64,000 nt of DNA from NCBI RefSeq assembly GCF_958298935.1, contig NC_084932.1, positions 8,535,501 to 8,599,500 on the forward strand. Direction: 5' to 3'. Of this stretch, positions 21,731 to 32,617 are shown in pieces; the stretch's first letter is position 1, and each line of letters starts with the position of its first letter. The stretch is from Phragmites australis (Eukaryota; Streptophyta; Magnoliopsida; Poales; Poaceae). Made by a program: the position numbers and the translations under genes. A model generated the notes under the pieces. The model was not told the origin of the DNA, ran no database searches, and worked only from the letters and a program-made list of their open reading frames with translations.

Positions 21731-23680
21731 ATTTTTTAAATTTGAAATCATGTATTATTTCTGTAAAAAATTATTATTTAAAAAATAAGGGTAGAATTCA
21801 AACGTGCCTAGTCTAGAAAAGATATGAGCTCATATTAACATATCCCATTTCTTCTGGGCTCTGGCACATTTTCCTCGCTTTATAGAAAAAACTATTTCCA
21901 GTCAACAATAGTGTGAAAAGTTAGTTGCGGAATTATGTTTGAAGGAGACAAAGCATATTGTGTGGATGTGCCACACCATCAATTACGTCACTTAAGTTAG
22001 ATGTCCACTTCCGCTTTATGAATTAAACATGTAATTGCTCTTGGAGTTGTTTCCTATTATGATTAAACAGAACCGTGTTGACTCTTGGCACAGCTGAGTA
22101 CTCTATCTCAAAATTGTAAGTTTAATTTGGGTATGACTATTTTTCAAATACTTAAAACCATCTTATTTTTCTCAATGGCATACAAAATTATCCGATCAAT
22201 GTATGACGTAACAATATACTTTTTTTAATGTTCACAAAGGCGATTTAATTATGGGACATGTGCGAAGTTTAATTTATTTTTATTTTATTTATGTTTACTA
22301 TCGATATAATTTTCAAACAGGAAATGTTACAAATAAATGCATATTTTTTAAAAGAAATAATTGCATGTGGAATGTCTTGACACAGCATTATTAACCAGTT
22401 TCACTCTTCATTTTGGAAACTATTGGCATGATACGAGATTTTTTTAAGAAATTCAGGGATATAGGCTTGAAAAGCTATGAGCCCATATTAATAATATCCA
22501 TTCTTCGGGCACATATTTCTCACTTTATAAAAGTTAAGCTATTTCCATTGGAAAACAGTGTGACAAATTAGCTGTAGAGGTCGATTTGAGGGAGACAGGG
22601 CATATTTCAATATGGTCACAGTTAGATTAAAAATGGACTGAGTCTAACTCAATTGGTGGATGTTGTTCATGTGACACCCCTATCAACTGTCTCTTGAAGT
22701 TGGATGTTGATTTCTGCTTTATTTATTCATTAAACATGTTGGTTCTGCATGTGCTTCACAGTACGATAGAACAGAACAGTCTCAAGAAAAAAAAAAGATC
22801 CAACAAAACCATATAGTCTGTTTGTTCCCAGTCTCAAAAATATAATTCTCAATTTAATTTTTTAAGCTCTGATTGTTCTGTTTTTTGAGAGCAAAAGGCA
22901 TAGTACCAATCAGTGTTACTGGGACATGGATGCAGGAGTCGGAGTCCAACTCGGATGTCGGTGTCCGATTCGGCAAACTCGACAATATAGGATTCAGAGA
23001 TTCTTCTAATATATATTATTTTTATGTTTTATGTTTTAAACCTAAGTATGTACATAAAAGATATGTGTAACATAGAGATCTACCTCTTCTTTAATACACT
23101 AGAAGGAAAAAATAAAATCGTAGTTTTAATTTACTATCAATCCACTATATTACACTAAAAAGAAAATAGAAAATAGAAACAAAAATAAACGTAAAATGGG
23201 TTGTCATTTGTTGGTCCATCCCATCCAGCTTCCAGCCATACCGCAACTCCTCCAGCTGGTAGCCGCACGCATCACGTACTCCTCTCTGCAGCCGCCTCCT
23301 CCCGATTCCTCTCCTCTACGCCGCCACCGCCTCCTCACCCCCCCCCCCCCCTGCCGCCTCCTCCTTTCCTCCCCTGCCACCGTCTTCTCTCCTCCCCTAT
23401 TGTCGCCTCCTCTAATCCCCGCCAATGCACGACGATATGTTGCTCCTCCTCCTTCTTTTCTCCCCTGCCTTGGATACGGCCAAACACGTCGGATGCGTGT
23501 TGCACTGCATCAGACGTGGTGGTATCCGTCGATGTGGCAAAAAAATAAAAATTGGACACACGTGTCCTGTAATACTGGTACCAATCTGTTCATTTTTTGG
23601 AGCCAAAAGATGAGATCAAAATTTTCTCTCAAAATGCATATATACATCAAATTCTATGAGTTTATTTTTTATGGCTCAAA
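21731..23680. other. AT-rich intergenic region with a diverged duplication
   Basis: No gene seen. A block at about 21825-22080 is repeated in altered form at about 22464-22785 (shared order: gatatgagctcatatta, cttctgggc, ctttata, ctatttcca, agtgtga, gttagatgt, cattaaacatg, gaacagaac). A C-run and CCTCC-rich stretch (23225-23420) precedes the end of the BPS1-like gene; its open frames on both strands look like low complexity. Confidence 0.6.
23661..23666 (-). terminator. Possible poly(A) signal of BPS1-like gene
   Basis: AATAAA on the minus strand within a T-rich plus-strand tract, about 20 bases past the stop codon. It is close to the stop, so later signals may be used. Confidence 0.35.
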
Positions 23681-23684
23681 TCGT

Positions 23685-24692
23685 TCACAGCCTAAGCAGC
23701 TCAGGCCCTCTTGCTCTCTGAGCCCATTCCATGAGCACCATCCTAACAGCTATCAACTCTCTGTGCAGATCCCCGACCTTCTCCTCGAACACCGCGACCG
23801 TCTCCTCTAGCTCGTCGCAACTTCTCCTCGCCGCCACCGCTACGGTCTCCGGGCACCGGCGCCCGCCGGCCACGGCACATTTCACCGCTCGCCCGGCCGC
23901 CGTAGCGGCGTCGAGCTCGGCCATGCACGGCACGCCCTCCTTCCTCCGCCGGTCGTACTCCTCCCTGACGTGCCTCAGCACCTCCTGGAGCGCGCACTCC
24001 CACTGCGCCACGGCCTTGCCACTGCAGGCGTGGTGGACGACGCTGGACACGGCGCGCCGGGGGCGGAACGCCAGCGCCGCGCCCAGAGCGCCGACGGCGA
24101 GCAGCGCCGCGGCGCGCGCGCCGGACAGCGCCTCGTCGGAACGGTGTCCGCCGGCAGGCTGCTTGGTGTGCAGCAGCGCCCTCGAGCCGAGCTTGCGGAG
24201 ATTGGAGCCGCACTTGGCGAGCTCGGCGCCGCACCGCCGCTCAACTGCCTCGCACTCAGCGAACGCCGCGGCCGAGCGCCGCGCGGCTGCCTCGCCGCCG
24301 TGACTTTCGAGCCAGTGGAGAGCGATGCGCATGGCGGTGACGTAGCTCCTGAGCATGTCCAGCCGGTCCCGGAGCCCCGCACACGCGTCGAGCAGCTCCG
24401 CCGTGTCGTCGACGCACTCGTCGATGGTCTTCCGGTCAATGCCAGCGCCGCTTGCCGTGTCCGACGCGATGAGCCGCCTCTGAGCGGCGACGGCAAGACC
24501 AAGGGCGCGGCCGTGCCAAGCGGCGCTGGCGCAGGGAGTGAGCGGGTTGGCGCGGAGCTCGTCGAGCTCCGCGGCGAGCCAGCGGTCGTACGCGGAGCTC
24601 ACGGGGGGCCACGGGGCCACCGCCGGCGAGGGCGCGAGCCGCGTGGAGAGGCGAGAGGAGAGTGATCGGAGGAGCGTGGACGGTTTCTTCAT
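23685..24692 (-). CDS. BPS1 (BYPASS1)-like protein, single exon
   Basis: An uninterrupted 335-aa frame, far more GC-rich than its surroundings, as is common for intronless grass genes. Family fit is by eye: an N-terminal Ser/Arg-rich stretch, then helical segments including ECVDDTAELLDACAGLRDRL with following ALHWLES. A hydrophobic stretch near residues 190-205 (AALLAVGALGAALAF) follows, and then a C-terminal helical part (AELDAATAAGRAV, DELEETVAVFEEKVGDLH). This matches the layout of plant BPS1-related proteins. Arabidopsis BPS1 restrains a root-to-shoot mobile signal; the biochemical role of the family is unknown. The ATG at 24692 is the first in frame. A TATA motif lies 134 bp upstream and a possible AATAAA just after the stop. 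Opposite-strand frames are shadows of codon bias. Confidence 0.75.
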   Translation of the reverse strand: MKKPSTLLRSLSSRLSTRLAPSPAVAPWPPVSSAYDRWLAAELDELRANPLTPCASAAWHGRALGLAVAAQRRLIASDTASGAGIDRKTIDECVDDTAELLDACAGLRDRLDMLRSYVTAMRIALHWLESHGGEAAARRSAAAFAECEAVERRCGAELAKCGSNLRKLGSRALLHTKQPAGGHRSDEALSGARAAALLAVGALGAALAFRPRRAVSSVVHHACSGKAVAQWECALQEVLRHVREEYDRRRKEGVPCMAELDAATAAGRAVKCAVAGGRRCPETVAVAARRSCDELEETVAVFEEKVGDLHRELIAVRMVLMEWAQRARGPELLRL

Positions 24693-24825
24693 GGCACGCG
24701 GTGGCGGCGCGTCTCCTGTCCTGGCTCCTCCGGCGCGTCTTGGTCTGCTTCCTGTCTTGGTGGAGGTGGTCTTGGGTCTCGAGCTTGAGATGTTGATGTG
24801 TGATGCAGCAGGGGTCTGGTGATCT

Positions 24826-24832
24826 CTTTATA
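24826..24832 (-). promoter_or_regulatory. TATA box of BPS1-like gene
   Basis: TATAAAG on the minus strand, 134 bp upstream of the ATG. This would leave a 5' UTR of roughly 100 nt. Confidence 0.5.
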
Positions 24833-26270
24833 TGTCAGTGTCTGTGTTATGATTTAACAAATATAACAAGTGTAGATGTGTGCGCTTGTGCTTGGACTTG
24901 AGTAGTAAATGATTGGAACGTAGAGTGTGGTTTATACTAAGTGAACATACAAATTAGTACCCATCACCCTTGAATATATGCGGCAAGTTCACCGATTCAT
25001 GTATATATATTGTGTTGGAAGGCTACTTCTATGTTATAAGAAAATGTGTATTTGAGAAATATCAAAGGGATGCATAACAAACATAATTTTACATACTCAC
25101 ATATCACGTAACGGAATGTGGGGATTGAGTTTTGCATGAGCAATTCTGCTCCAAAGTCTTATGTTCCATACACGATTGTATTATGTTCTCTAGAACAAAG
25201 ATGTCATTCGTTATTTCTCCCGTGTACCAGATCTAGCTCTATAGACATCAAACTCAGAGAATTCATACATTTGAAAAAATTGTAAGCTCTAATTGCTCAT
25301 ATGACTTTTAAAATTCACATATCTAATGGTACCTTCTTTAGTTCAATGTTATGGTTTGTTAGATATTGTTAAGTTATCTTCTTCCTGTCTTTCATGATCA
25401 ATTGTAGTAGAACTCTATTATCCTTCTATCTTTGATTTACTACTTACTATAAAATAAATCATACAACTATTTTGACAAACATAAAATGGACTGTTAAGGG
25501 GTTCATCTCCTTCTTTCTCTCTAACCCTCTATTTTCTTCCTCTCCATCTTCTTCCCTTTTTTTCAATTTCTTCGTATTTACTCTTCAGTAACTTGTGATC
25601 ACTGATATGTAAAATCTGATGGCTACATTTTCATGTTACTGATTGCATTTTAAATAAAATGCAACCTGTAATTGCCAGGGGGATGGATTGATAGCTTTCA
25701 GGGCAATAAGAAAATTCAAAGCATTGAACGTTTTGTTTTAGATGTTGTGGATTGCATGTGTAGATGACTCTTCAATTCTCTTCATTGAACACCTATCATA
25801 TAGGTTCACCAAACATCATATAGGTTTATGTATGCTATAAAAGTACGATACTCTCTTATTTCTATATTATTATATGTAGTTTTTATGTCAAATGGTTTGG
25901 AGACGATCAGTATTATTTTGTAGAGAAATTAAGCCTTTTCTGAATTTTGACCAAAAAATTGTTTATCACCGATAGAATTCTGATAAATCCGAAAATCCCG
26001 TTTATCGACGACCCTGATAAATTTTTGCTATTGATAAATAAAACCCTGTTAAGAGGTTCATCTCCTTCGTTCTCCCCTAACCCTATTTTCTTCCTCTCTA
26101 CCTTCATCTCCCTCCTATCTCTCATTCCTCTCTATAGAACACCAGAGGATGAGGGGACTTGAGCCCCCTGTGCCTCACCCTTGAAGATCTGCCCCTGACT
26201 CTTTTCGCACCGACCGTCTAAACATCTACACAACACTATCCGTTTCTTTCCACAAGGATGTGTAGCTCTA
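24833..26270. other. Intergenic region upstream of BPS1-like gene
   Basis: No gene. A pyrimidine-rich phrase occurs twice: gttaaggggttcatctccttc...cttcctctcc at about 25492-25560 and again with few changes at 26046-26115. The sequence 26145-26199 (gagccccctgtgcctcacccttgaagatctgcccctga) read in reverse begins cagggg and resembles the terminal repeat of hAT-like elements. A matching left end was not established (ccagggggatgga at 25676 is only a candidate). Confidence 0.45.
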
Positions 26271-29200
26271 CCATTTTTTCACCACTTGAGCTCCAGCGGG
26301 ATCCGAGCTCGAGATCTTAGCAGCCTGCTGCTCCTAACCCTACTCGACTCCTGCGAATCATTGGGGAGGGCGTACGTGGAAAGCCATGCTTGGAGAGGCG
26401 TGCACCCAGTACAGCCTGCTGCGAGCCGGCAATCGGAGGCCACCACGGGTGCACGGCGAGATCTGGCGCCAATCATTCCCCCCTGCCGCTTGCACACGTC
26501 GTGGAAACCATCCGCGATGTGCCACCAGCTGTGCCGGTGCCACGCCATTTTATCCAGATTGGTTGGGAGCTTCTGGATCGAGGCACCATTCGAGAGACGC
26601 CTGTTATTTTCTTTAATCGCCTTTTGTGGGCATGATGCAGCTAGCAGTTAAGCTGCATGGAGTGCAAGCCACAATCACTCAATCTTATAAGAAGGAAATG
26701 AGTGATGATGTGTAGCATGATTATTGGTGTTTGAACGAGGGCATCGCTCGGAGAATTTTTTACACTATCCAAACAGTCACCAGTTCATATCATTTTCTTC
26801 CCTTGCGCCTCAGAAACACACTTTCAATCAAATGAAAAAATATATGTTCATCTTAATCCCATCTCTACTTGAAGCTCTTCATTTCAACCAAGCTTTTCCA
26901 TGGTTGACCCTTGTTCCCTTCACTGAAACATAGCATAGAGGGGACACCTCACGCCATAGTTAAACTCAGACCCTAATCAACGCGATCGGACCTAACACAG
27001 ACACCGTGCGTGGTTAACTTAGACATCTGCGCCCTACTTTATTCAATTCGACACTAACCACTAGAAAACACTAACCAGAATCTCACACCATGACACCATA
27101 ATGAAATGAAAAAGCTAATACCACATTGCACGGTTATTTTTACTTGTACACACTAACTTTGTTCGCGGTCTATGCTATAATAACAGGAGCACCGTGAGCT
27201 GGTTACTTCGACATACACATGTCTGGAGAGAGTGGCCAGAGTGCTCTTCATCTGGTTTGGATAGCAGTATAGACTCCACATCCAAACCTAAGTATAACAA
27301 TCATGGTTACGGGTATCTGTTTTCAGCTTGTTCAGCTCTACTTCATTTTTGTCTTAGCATCTTTTGAGTGTATTGTATTTTAGTTGTGTGCATCTTTGAT
27401 ATGCAAATGTCGATGAAAAATTCTTATGCGGTTGTATCACATATGCATATGTCAGGTAGGATTTTTTTTTTTCTAGAGTACACAGCGATTTTCAACACTC
27501 TATCATATGCTTGACACAGGGAGAATCACGGCGTGGCGGCAGGACGGCGACAGCTAGATTCTTAATGCTCCTTGGTCGCCTGGCGCAGGACCCAGCCACC
27601 TTTGTTTAGATCTCACCCTGCTCCAGAGTGCAGCAGCAAGGGTATACGGTACCGGCAGTTCGAGTGGGAGATGAGCTGAACACGTATGCCCCTAAGAATT
27701 GCACCATTAAGAAATTGTTGCTTCTCTCCAGTCTTCAGAAGAATCCAGTACGAACAGCTTGGAATGGAGAATTATGACACGTTGTCTAAACCTCTCTCTT
27801 TTTTAAAAAACATAAAACTGACATCAACACATCGCCCTAACTTTGTGGCAGCTTTAGTGGTCTCATCTTCTTCTTTTTTGGAGAAAATATGTAGTCATCT
27901 CATCTGACTGGAGCTGATTCGGCTTCAAGTTCCAACAATGTTTCAGCTGCATCCCAAGTGGCTGGTAGCTGCGCAATCAAGTCAGTTATAGTTGTGCATG
28001 GAAAGTTGATTTGGTGAATTATTGGTATATTATACTGTGTAAAAGGCTCAGCTTGCATGCAGCCAGCAGTTCCATTGTTTTTCAGAATTTTTTAAATGAA
28101 GATAAATTGTATTGTTTGAAAAAAGAATTTGGATTGTTCGGTCTCATAATCGAGTTTCTTAAACAAAAATCAAACTGGATGTCTGCTGAGAAAATTTTAG
28201 TGGCCACGTTAGATGTTTGAGCAAGTGTTTCTCTGCCCATACGGCCAAATGTACCCTTTTTCTGTTCGCAAACATCACATCTAAAAGAGTAGTTGCAGCA
28301 TTCTGGATTTGCCGTGAAACCCAGGTCAGCTATTGAAGACCAAGATAAAAAAAAAAGGAAAGGTCATTTCACATCCCATCTAAAGGAATTTATTTTATAT
28401 CCATTCTGAAAAGGACAATACTTTGTTTTTTCGTCACGAAAACCCCTCTTTAATTTCTCTTGACAAAATTGCTAACCGGAGTTCCACGGCTCATTATCTT
28501 AACCGGCATCGTCGACTCACTCAAGAGTAAGACCATAAGCGCCAACTTGCAACACAAGAATTTAACATGAATTCTACTAGAAAAATCGGCATTCCTGTCG
28601 GAGTATTCCTTGAAAATATGTACACCATTGTTCTTCCTAGCACCCAGTCTGCAGTATCAACATAGATCCAAAATCCGTGTTAGGACCCTCGTATTTAATT
28701 TTTTTTCTAATCGGACACTCCAAATCCGAATTAGATTTCGAATTATATTTCACGTATGTAAATTTTCTTTGCCGAATCGAATATCCAAATTCGGGTCAGA
28801 TTCCGACAACCGTGTAAAACTATCCAAAACTAGTTAACACTTAAAAACCCAACATCCGACCACTGGACCGAGAATAAAAGTAGTGATTAAGGAAAGCAGA
28901 GCCGATCGAGAGTATCCAACCGCACTAACCTATGTGTGCAGATGGTGAAATTAGTTAAGCAAGGGTAGCGTTTGCTGACCGGATGCTTTGTGGTGTACGA
29001 CCAACTGTCCTTGACACCTTTTCTGCTGTTGGAAGAAAAGGAAATGCTGTATTTTTTTTCAAACTTGCTTGTGATTAGGGATGGGTAGTGTTTGGGGCCA
29101 AATCTAACAGCGATAGTTTTGGAGATGCTGCTGCGCACATGGAGATGGAGGATGGAGCGTGGCCGGCCGTCCTTGCATGGCATCTTTGCTGCTGTTGGGA

Positions 29201-30670
29201 GGAAAAGGAAATGGTTCTCCTTTTTCAGACACAAGTTGCTCATGATGCATTGAACTACTATGTAATAGTGGTGTACCTATCTAATTAGGCACTCAAAGGC
29301 TTGCAGCGGCAGAAGGGTGAGGATTTTCGAATAGTAACCACCTCTAACCGTTCTTCACAGCCAGCCAAGAGTTAAAAAAAATCCAATTTTCACAAAACAT
29401 ATTGGACAGATTTTGGGTTGAAAACCAATACTTCCAACTCAAAGTTGAACAAAAGCTAAACTTACACGAATTTGAACAAAATTTGTACTTTAGACATGTG
29501 TATGGAAAATATTTAAATTTATGAGGCATGGATCTAAAATCAGAACAACTTTTGACTGTAAAACATGGGAAACATTTGCCCCAGGAATCCGAGCTTCTAA
29601 CGGCCATTGAAAATTTAGAATTTGGGATGAATGACCAGGAAGAAAAGACAACATGGTGCGGGGTATAAATGAAGAGGGTGTTGGACATAAACCAAACTGT
29701 TGTAATCACCCGTCTTTCCCCATCACCTTCGGCTTTTTTCCGAAGCGGGTTAACCTCGAATTTCATTACGCTTAGACAACGAAATTACAACCTATCTGTT
29801 CCCCCAGCCCAAGATAATTACAGCAAAACGAGCTAAGCTCAAAGATGCTCCGAACAACAATACTAACACAGCACCTAGGGCTGCCTTCTAACCACCACAA
29901 CCGCATTGAGAAGCAAATAAAAGCAACCGTGAACAAACAACAGCGCCCGACAAAGGACCAGCTACAAACTACACCTTAGGCTTTTGAGGTCCACAAGAAG
30001 CATATCTTGCGGACTTGATTTGCTTGATGGTTTTAATCTCTACTAGTTCTCTCCCCAACGTCGTCCAATTCAACATGATCCAAAAAGCATGTCTGCTCAA
30101 CCGACTCATGGATCCCTTTTGTCAGCCTCTCTCATCAACCCTTTTCCATGGAAGGGCCGGGAATCTTGTTGTCGTTATTCTTAACTCTCAAAACCATTGC
30201 CGCCGCATTTTGGCACGCATTAGGATTGATGGTTTTTCTAAACATTACACGACATAGATCAAGATCTATTCGATGATCTGGTACCGTACAAGTTAGTGAT
30301 GATTGAATAAAATTGAGCCTACTTCTACGGACGGTTGGTCATGCATTTGCTTTTGGAGGCAACACAAAGCATTTCGCTCAACTTAGTTTACTTGTGACGA
30401 GTCTAAAAACTAAATTCAGCTGTTCAATTTTGTTCGTTATTTAATGAAAGTTGATGTCGAGTGAGAAGTGGCCAAAGTACGGAATTAATACCATTCTGTT
30501 TACTTTGTTAGGTTACTTGTAGCCAAATAAGAACCTGTGTACACTGATCAGTACTTGATTTTTCAATTTTTAATTGGCAAATTTGTCTCCATGATACTAA
30601 AACAATGTGGCTTTGCATGTGGGATGCCCTTATATTCGACAGTAGCACCAGATCACTATGAAATTGTTGT
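26271..30670. other. Intergenic region, no gene recognised
   Basis: A GC-rich patch at 26285-26600 has overlapping open frames on both strands, none with recognisable motifs; it could be captured or ancient coding DNA. At about 28960-29245 a phrase containing gctgttggaagaaaaggaaatg is repeated (gctgttgggaggaaaaggaaatgg), a local duplication of about 150-160 bp. Cytosine-poor, repeat-like DNA with aatccgaattagattt motifs lies at 28660-28820. The minus-strand frame at 29344-29766 has no family signature. Confidence 0.4.
29735..30255 (-). mobile_element. Possible truncated LINE 3' end, antisense
   Basis: Read on the minus strand, the block ends with gtaatgaaattcgaggttaacccgcttcgg followed by A-rich sequence. 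Before it lies T/G-rich text with a gtaatttcgttgtctaagcg-type phrase. This resembles the 3' UTR and tail of some plant LINEs. There is no coding motif; the call rests on the tail only. Confidence 0.35.
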
Positions 30671-30907
30671 TTTGTCTGTAGGACACTGGAGGATGGGCAA
30701 AAGACTATTATGCCCTGAGTTTTATTTTACAAATTTTATGTGGAAATATGGAAAAAATCGCACAGATGGGAAATAAAGCACTGCATCATTCTGCAAAATT
30801 TTAGAATGAATCATATTATAATATATGTATGGAGAAAATAATTTTAGGAGTGGTGAAGCTAAGGGCATAATAATCTTTTGCCCCTCCTCTAGTGTCCTAC
30901 AGACGAA
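30671..30907. mobile_element. MITE-like inverted repeat
   Basis: tttgtctgtaggacactggagg...gactattatgccctga (30671-30719) is matched in inverse orientation at 30861-30907 (aagggcataataatcttttgcc...cctacagacgaa) with only a few mismatches over about 46 bp. About 140 AT-rich bases separate the arms. The element probably extends further out (ggacacta words at 30923). It has no coding capacity. Confidence 0.65.
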
Positions 30908-30949
30908 GTTATGATTTGTTAGTGTCCTGGAGCCAATATCCAACATAAG

Positions 30950-31291
30950 GGTGTAAATAGTGGAAAGATCAACGTGAATATAGAATTCAAGGAGGCTCTT
31001 GTTCTTTCTGACTTCATTTATAATACAAAGCAAGTATAACATGAAGTTTTATTTCTTCATTCTTATTTTTTTTAACTTCTCTTAGGCTGGCAAATATCGT
31101 GAATGTAAAGCTGTCTATAAATCAATTTATTCCCTTGGTAGGTTACTCGTTGAGCTGAAACCAGATGCTTGCTGTTTCGTTTGTTAGTTTTGCTACGATG
31201 CTTTCTTGTGGTTATATTATTGCTTGATAAAAAATAACAATGATAATTGATTCAGCCATCACTACTGTTTGAAAATTGCATGGTATTTTAG
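30950..31291. other. Spacer before the orphan TPI exon
   Basis: No exon seen. The T-rich stretch ending tggtattttag looks like the 3' end of an intron and probably came with the exon that follows. Confidence 0.4.
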
Positions 31292-31370
31292 GTTCATGAT
31301 GGCCTGAGAAAATGGCTACACACTAATGTTAGTCTTGCATTTGCTGAATCTATCAGGATAGTATATGCAG
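31292..31370 (+). pseudogene. Orphan triosephosphate isomerase exon
   Basis: A 79-nt segment starts after tattttag and ends gcag/gtacc, so it has both splice borders. It translates to VHDGLRKWLHTNVSLAF-AESIRIVYAG. This matches the plant TPI segment between the catalytic-loop region and the GGS phosphate-binding turn, with the intron at the usual place inside that turn. TPI interconverts glyceraldehyde-3-phosphate and dihydroxyacetone phosphate in glycolysis. The family has Gly where this copy has Ala at the turn, and Pro-Glu/Ala-Val where it has LAF. I found no neighbouring exon on either side, so this is a gene fragment. The retained intron borders point to DNA-level copying and not to a reverse-transcribed copy. 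Confidence 0.7.
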
Positions 31371-32612
31371 GTACCATGATTTTAATTGTCTTCAATCCCT
31401 ATATTTATAATGTCTTGAAAGTGTTCTTCAGGTTTAGTTGTGGAACTATGAAACGAGAGATAACCTAAATCTCTCCCATTAGAGTGAAAATTTCCAAATC
31501 TCAACCATAATATTTATTTTGAAATCCCTATATCTCTCTGCTCAGGTTGCCACTGCACTACGCTCCATCGTGCTAAGGGCTAACACACACGCCGACAGAC
31601 ACCGCTCAAAGATACTTGCGCTTGGGAATGGCATTTGGACACTGGCCTCACAGCTGCATTCTTCCTGGTTGCTCTCGTTGGGGTTGAAGGTCTAACAATT
31701 TTGCAGTGTCATGTCAAAAAGGGAATTAGGAGGGGGAGGGTGAAGTAGGAGAGGAAAGGTACATTACGGTGCGAGACACATGTCTATCTTTCTAGGAAAG
31801 GTTGTTGTGATAAGTCTGACAAGTGACATTGGATATGTATTCATAATTTTATATTTTAGTAAGTGTAAGGCATTCTTTATTTTTGAATTTATGTATATTA
31901 TCTTCTCTATTTTTTATTTTCGACTAAACTTATGTATTGTCCCCAACAACACCATATTTTGTTTGCATTATGTGAGAAACAAAAAATATTAAGAGTGAGA
32001 TTTAGAACCTGTGGCAAATTATTGGGTTTCACTATTTCTTGTCTCTCACAATTTCTTTAAAACCGTGTGAAAAAATTATCTCACACGGTCCTAGTTGAAA
32101 GCCACGAGAGACAAACTATACAGCTAGAATCATGTGACAAAGCTAGTATCTCTCATGGTTCTGGTATGAACCCATTTCAGATAATACTTGGGACAGATCC
32201 ACTACTGAACTGTGCGGAATAGAATCGGGAAGGATACCAAAGAGCCAAATCTTCTCTCACACTGTTCCTCTCCCCCATCCATAAGAAATAAATGTGTTTC
32301 GTCTCCCACACCGGCCAACCTTTAAGTTCCAACCGGCTAGCACCGAGGGTGACACCCAATGTCGAGGGGGATACTGATGCCAACAATGAGGGCACGGATG
32401 GTGGTGAGGGAACTGACGATGACTCCGACAATGACAACTCCAGTTCCACTAGCCCCTTCTTCGCCATTGGCTACAATGCCACCCTTGGTGGTAGGTGAGT
32501 AGGAGGCGTATGATATTTTAGTAACCGATCTTTCTTTTGTGTAAATTTATGAAAAAATTAGTTAGCAATTGCATTGACGACGCCGACAAAGAAGGCTATA
32601 TTAGCTGGGATA
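31371..32612. other. Repeat-like spacer, possible CACTA-type subterminal region
   Basis: No supported gene. At 32070-32165 are inverted motifs: accgtgtga...tctcacacggt and atctctcatggtt. Similar motifs in the opposite direction occur right of the solo LTR (35808-35920: accatgggagatca, cccgtgggagataa, atcatgtgagatga). Such subterminal clusters are typical of CACTA elements, so the solo LTR may sit inside one. The Asp-rich frame at 32292-32498 is unassigned. Confidence 0.35.
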
Positions 32613-32617
32613 GAATG
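32613..32617. repeat. Target-site duplication of solo LTR, left (GAATG)
   Basis: GAATG precedes the LTR start TGTAACGACC. The right flank (35361-35365) is GAACG, one transition different. Confidence 0.65.

Noticed and set aside
23731..24665. Long plus-strand and other minus-strand frames over the BPS1-like gene
   Set aside because: Antisense and out-of-register shadows of a very GC-rich coding sequence; only the 335-aa frame has family motifs.
29344..29766. 140-aa minus frame
   Set aside because: Phe/Ser/Cys-rich, no family signature, no conserved start context, next to LINE-like debris.
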